Shown piece after piece: positions 59,241-64,000 of a DNA stretch of 64,000 nt; within the stretch, counting starts at the first letter, position 1; each line of letters begins with the position of its first letter. Origin of the DNA: Atopsyche davidsoni (taxonomy: Eukaryota > Arthropoda > Insecta > Trichoptera > Hydrobiosidae); the NCBI GenBank assembly GCA_022113835.1, contig JAILWY010000013.1, forward strand, positions 186,001 to 250,000. The letters run 5' to 3'. The notes beneath the pieces were generated by a model. The model searched no databases. It saw only the letters and a list, made by a program, of their open reading frames with translations, and was not told the DNA's origin. Position numbers and translations under genes: made by a program.

Positions 59241-60380
59241 GCCCCGCGCCGCCGCCCCGTGCCGTGAGCCCCATAACTACATCCCCCGACTGGTACATCT
59301 TCCGCCGTCCCCAAAACACGCTCAACCCTAGCCTACCCTAACCTGACCGGCGCCCCGTGACTCTGCTAGGGTAATTATTCCGAGTCTCCGTGGCCAGTGG
59401 CAGTTGGCATTTTGTAGCACAATCTGCGTTTATCATTTATTTATATTTGATACAAGTTTTGGTTCGTCCCAAATATAGTGTAACCTAAATTATTGAGTTT
59501 ATACTCAATAATATACATACTATTATTAAATAATAATAATATATATTCATAATAATAATATATATTCATACTATTATTAGTATGAATGTGTGATACGCTT
59601 CAGTTTAACTTGTGTTTGGGTATATATACTATATACTATGATATATATATATATATATGCACACCGACTCTCGCGGAGCGGCGGGGTTGATTTTTAGTAT
59701 AGAGGCGAGGGAGCATTCGGCCGCGACCATCGAGGCCTCAGTGTAGATTTCGGAATCGAAAAAATATTTCCAGGTGCAATCTTCCGATATTGTACAATAT
59801 AATATTTATGTCGTAAAAGCAAAAGTGATTTTTTTACTATTGTAAAACAATATTATGAAGCATTAAAAATAAAAATCTAATTCAATTAAAATATAAATAT
59901 TCGTTATAGTAAAGATGTACATTCTTTGGCATACGAATGAAACGAGACTTTCTCACGGCGAAGGACGCGTCGAGAGAAACCTCCCTGACTCCCGCCTTTG
60001 CCTCTGCCCCACACGGCCGGTCTACTCCTTCAGCTCTGTTCCGAGAGTGCACACCTTCAGCGCCCCTTGTCAATTCACGATCCACCGTCTTATGCAGAAA
60101 AATCGTCAACTTAAAATAATATTTTTACTACTATTTATTCGAATATTCAATATTTTTGATAAAGTACTTGGTGAAATTCCATTTTAGTATTTTAAATAAA
60201 ATATTACGTATTCGGTTCACTTACACTGTTTTGAATATTGATTATATTCTAGGTTGGTATATTATAGCTGTCAACAGGCTGAATTTCTAAGTGAGACAGT
60301 TCTAATATAACATAATAAATAGTACATTTATAACACTTTAAATCGCGAGACATCTGTGCATAAAATAACGTTATATTAGA

Positions 60381-60384
<4 letters not shown>

Positions 60385-60469
<85 letters not shown>
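60385..60469. repeat. (AT)n(GT)n microsatellite
   Basis: Compound dinucleotide tract. Confidence 0.93.
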
Positions 60470-60471
<2 letters not shown>

Positions 60472-61452
60472 TATTAGCAATGTTGCTAATCACAATACAA
60501 GAAACTCGAGCTGACCCGAGAGAGAGCTCCCATAAAGGACGGCCTTCAACCGATCCGCCCCTGGCCCACTCGCCGCAGCGGGCAATCAGAAGTTGCTCCA
60601 AGGTGTTTTTTGTCCCCTCGACTTCCTCCGCCTCGGAGCTCCCAGATCTCGGCTAATCGGGGGAAGGCGGGGGTGGTCCAGGTGCGCCCCGCGCTCGTGA
60701 GCCTGCAGTCTAACTAAACTCATTTAAGTTTCAGTATTATGCAAGTTTTTTTTATTTGAATCATCTTATTTGCGTGTTAGGCGTTAAAATGACGAAACTA
60801 ACATCTTTTTTGTATTTAAAACCAACGCTGCTTTTAAAAAATCATTAAAATAAATAAAAATTACTTCCTTAAAATATATAAGTCGCTTTAAAGTTGTAGG
60901 TTTTATTTTTATTGAGTAAAAAAGATCGCTGTCGCCGGTGCGGGGGGCGGGGCGGACGAGTCCGAGCGATGCCATTGTTTTGCTCGTATTATCGGAATAA
61001 TTGAAAGGGGTTGCATTTTTCTTCGCGTCCAGAAGCAGAGAGCCTCACCGGCAGGGGGCGCCGGGCGCGGGGTTCCGGAAGGAAATGGAAAATCTAAACG
61101 CTCTCACAGACTGTCCCGGAAGTTTTCTCGGGACGCATCGGTACCTAGATTAAATTTAATTATTTTTCAAGATTCTTTTTCAGCAATGATATATACAATA
61201 CGCTTTGATAAGTGTAGCATTTCAAAATGCTCGCTAATAAGCGGACGACTCCCATCAATTTCCCAATAAAATATTTCAGTGTTTTCAAAACTGATGATTT
61301 AGTCGATTTCCGACGCTTCAGTTTTGGTACCGAGGCGTCTTATAAATTAACTATTTAAACTCTACAAGAAAGAGAAAAAAATCGTGAGTTATCGACGATG
61401 CCGTTCCGCGGGCGACTCGGAGGGGCTCGCGCGTCTCCGCCCGGGCCTCGGC

Positions 61453-61623
61453 CAGGGGCGGCCAGGGACGGCCAGGGGCGGCCAGGGGCGGCCAGGGGCG
61501 GCCAGGGGCGGCCAGGGGCGGCCAGGGGCGGCCAGGGGCGGCCAGGGGCGGCCAGGGGCGGCCAGGGGCGGCCAGGGGCGGCCAGGGGCGGCCAGGGGCG
61601 GCCAGGGGCGGCCAGGGGCGGCG
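61453..61623. repeat. 10-bp GC minisatellite (GCCAGGGGCG)n
   Basis: About 17 units, all but one (GGGACG) identical. Frames are open on both strands because the unit has no stops. Confidence 0.95.
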
Positions 61624-62184
61624 AGCGCCGTCAATTCTGCCGTTCTGCCGAGAGCCTTTTCAGGGACATCTGACGAAAGAAGCGGGGACAGATTCGTTGA
61701 CTCTTCCGTTCCAGAGGCGACTCGCCTGTGAATGAAAATAGAACAATACAGACGCCCCCCACCCCCCGGCTGCATGTCCCGGTGACGATAGCCGAGAGCG
61801 ATAAATCATCCCTCGTTCGCGGATGATCGAGCTTGTAAAACGTTCCCGCCCGCCTCCGCCGTCGTTAGTCGGCCGTCATGTCGGAGTTGCATTCAGGGCG
61901 ATAGAGGACGGAGCCCCGGACTGCTTCGGATTAATAAAAGCACACGGCGCGCCGCGACACGCCATACATTCATACTCATTGCAAAACTTGGCGAAAGCGC
62001 TAATGAGCTCGCTCAGATCTTGTCTAAAGTTTTTGTTTGAGCAATTTGAGTATTAAGTATCTCCACACTTCGCACCGTGTTCATCATTATTTGCCATACA
62101 CTGTGTCAGACTAACACCTATTAAAACACAATTTTTACAATCTTTATTTAATTAAATTTTATATTATATTATACTGTGCACAAG

Positions 62185-62253
<69 letters not shown>
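62185..62253. repeat. (CA)n(TA)n microsatellite
   Basis: Compound dinucleotide tract. Confidence 0.93.
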
Positions 62254-62259
<6 letters not shown>

Positions 62260-64000
62260 GTATATATACACACACATATACATGTATGTACATATATTGA
62301 ATAAAGTATTAATTTGGTGTCAGGAGAGCGAGGGTCCCTGGACTCCTGAGTCGTATTTTGATCGGCCGCACATCACGAGTCACGGACACGCGCGCTGAGA
62401 GGAGTGGCCGTAGACAAATGCTACCGCAAACAATCGGGCGAGAGATTTCCCGAGACATTGCTTCATTAATAATCGGCACAGACGGGCCGGCATATTGGAA
62501 TGCCGACCGGGGCCGCCCTCCTGCACCGCCCCGTTGATGACAAAGAGCACGTTATCAGATCTAATCTAACGGAAAATTGATCACTACACTGTCGCAGAAT
62601 GTCTATATTTTGTGACAATGGAAGTGATATTGCGATTCTCTGTCAAACTATTTGTCTATCCCCTCGTTTCCCTGTAATAACGCAGCGCAGATCGCCCCCC
62701 GTGCTGCCCCGCGGCCTTCCGACCGGTCTGAAGTCCGATAGCTTGCTTCTTCGCGTCGTTTACTTATCATATCTATACAAAAAACACCAAAAATGAAAGA
62801 ACGCCATCGACTCATTACAAATCGCACAAATCAGTCGCAGAATCTTTACTCGGGGTCGCTGGCGAGAGCTGCCCTTTTACTGGTCCGCGAACACGGAAGA
62901 AATCTCAGTAGAAACAAGATTCGGTTACTGTTCTGTATATTGTAAAATTAAGATTTCCATACTCAAGCATTAACTTTTATCTTGTCCACCGCGACGATTC
63001 TTTGGTGCGCGAAGTGAATATACTACAGGGAGACTCGACGGCAACTGACCGCGAAGAGCGTTCGGTTTGACACAATTGAATTAATTTTGTTGGTTCTTTA
63101 ATTAAAATTAAACAAAACGAGTCCAACGCCATCGTGGTTTTTCTCGTGAAAAGTTTTTCGTGGTGAAAAGTGCTCGCGGCACTGTGCAGTTTGATTGCAT
63201 GCGATTCTCGGCGACGGCACCCTGGAACGACCGCTGCCCTCGATAGTATCCCTGCACACCGCCACCACAAAATGTGAATCTAAAACGCCAATGTCTGATA
63301 GGTCAGAAACTTTCGCCTGCATGAAAACAGATCAGAGGTATTCGATAGTATCTCTTGGCAGTGCCCATATTTACTTAGAAGCACACTTTTTACAGTTTTA
63401 GAAAAAGTTATATAATTAATTTATAAGCGATGGCTTCATCGACACACTAGTTTGGTTTTGTTTCGCTGACGAAACCCACCGACTCCGGGCGGCGCGGAAG
63501 TAAAGTCAAAAACGTAGAGGTCACTAAAGTTGTTGAAAACGATGTTTAAAAAATATACTTAAGTTTGTAGTTTATTCTGTCACGCTATTAACAATAAACA
63601 TCCGCAATCGAGCGATCAAAAAGGTACATTCAAAGTGAATTTGAGTTTTTGACTCAAAATCGAATCTAGATGAGACGATCGAGCTGCTCGCCACCCTCGC
63701 CGAGGTCTCGGGCTCCCGGGCCGTTGCGTGCCGCGCCACTCGCAGCTGTAATGTGCTTTTAAACAATTCAGAGTGTCTGTCTCTCTGTCAGCGATGACTT
63801 TAAAAGCCGAGCACTCCGGGGACCGTAAATCTATCACCGCGGGAGCTCCTCCGATAGGAGAGGAGGCGGGGGGAAGCGCCTCCGACCACCGCGACTGCAT
63901 CGACTTCTCACTCGCATGCACCGGTAGTGGCCGATACGGAGACGGGTCACAACGCCCAGTTGTGAATTGGAATAGCACACTTATTCTTGATTTTTTCTTC

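Larger units (their letters stand above)
53136..64000. other. Gene-free 3' region
   Basis: Nearly 11 kb without a recognised protein or RNA gene. It contains alternating AT-rich DNA, dinucleotide tracts and GC-rich patches. A 93-codon minus-strand frame at 54989-55270 is open but unlike any family I know. Small hairpins lie at about 59491-59514 (10 bp) and 59568-59589 (9 bp). Downstream regulatory DNA of the DIP gene or a neighbour's intron would look the same. Confidence 0.5.

Noticed and set aside
59325..59345. CCTAACC / CCTACCCTAACC motifs resembling the insect telomere repeat TTAGG
   Set aside because: Only two or three imperfect units without regular period. Chance or decayed sequence is enough.

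Overview
The window looks like AT-rich euchromatin from an insect, most likely a moth or butterfly. The grounds are a Dpr-interacting-protein (DIP) type immunoglobulin gene with canonical GT-AG introns and a 25-kb first intron, Helitrons starting with the TC-TACTATAATAATAG tip common in Lepidoptera, Tc1-type debris, long (AT)n tracts and many GC-rich minisatellites. The order is an inference. There is no rRNA, CRISPR or bacterial-style operon.

Only one host protein gene can be supported. It lies on the + strand from 13093 to 46514 in ten coding exons. Exon 1 (13093-13171) encodes a signal peptide. Seven tightly packed exons (38443-40076) encode three Ig domains and the start of a linker, exon 9 (40199-40279) encodes a charged linker, and exon 10 (46315-46514) encodes an alanine/leucine-rich hydrophobic tail that is probably a GPI-anchor signal. 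The joined frame is 438 codons and every junction keeps phase. Three identical 7-codon upstream ORFs, one per unit of a 37-bp tandem repeat, lie just before the start codon.

The rest is intron and flank populated by mobile DNA. Two 2.6-kb copies (22132-24747 and 43157-45767) of one DNA transposon share ends and orientation. The first encodes an intact, spliced 658-residue transposase; the second is broken by a frameshift and a nonsense codon. The first copy sits in the 5' tip of an older Helitron remnant. Two Helitron groups are present: group A (2539-3337 and 26769-28367, the latter carrying a 596-bp TTAA-flanked insert) and group B (133-779, 21602-24758, 47743-49441). A dead Tc1-like element occupies 33468-34590. 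Two tRNA-Thr-like cloverleaves that share flanks lie on opposite strands (35001-35074, 50038-50112).

Region by region: 1-12.9 kb is upstream sequence with Helitron remains and a strong hairpin; 12.95-13.17 kb is the putative leader and exon 1; 13.2-38.4 kb is intron 1 with most of the mobile elements; 38.4-40.3 kb is the Ig exon cluster; 40.3-46.3 kb is intron 9 with the second transposon copy; 46.5-64 kb is 3' flank with a Helitron, a tRNA-like repeat and many minisatellites but no recognisable gene. I found no clear new multi-gene system. The best leads are the repeated upstream ORFs, the intact transposon with its conserved 17-bp palindrome, the tRNA-like repeat pair and the repeat-built GPI tail.
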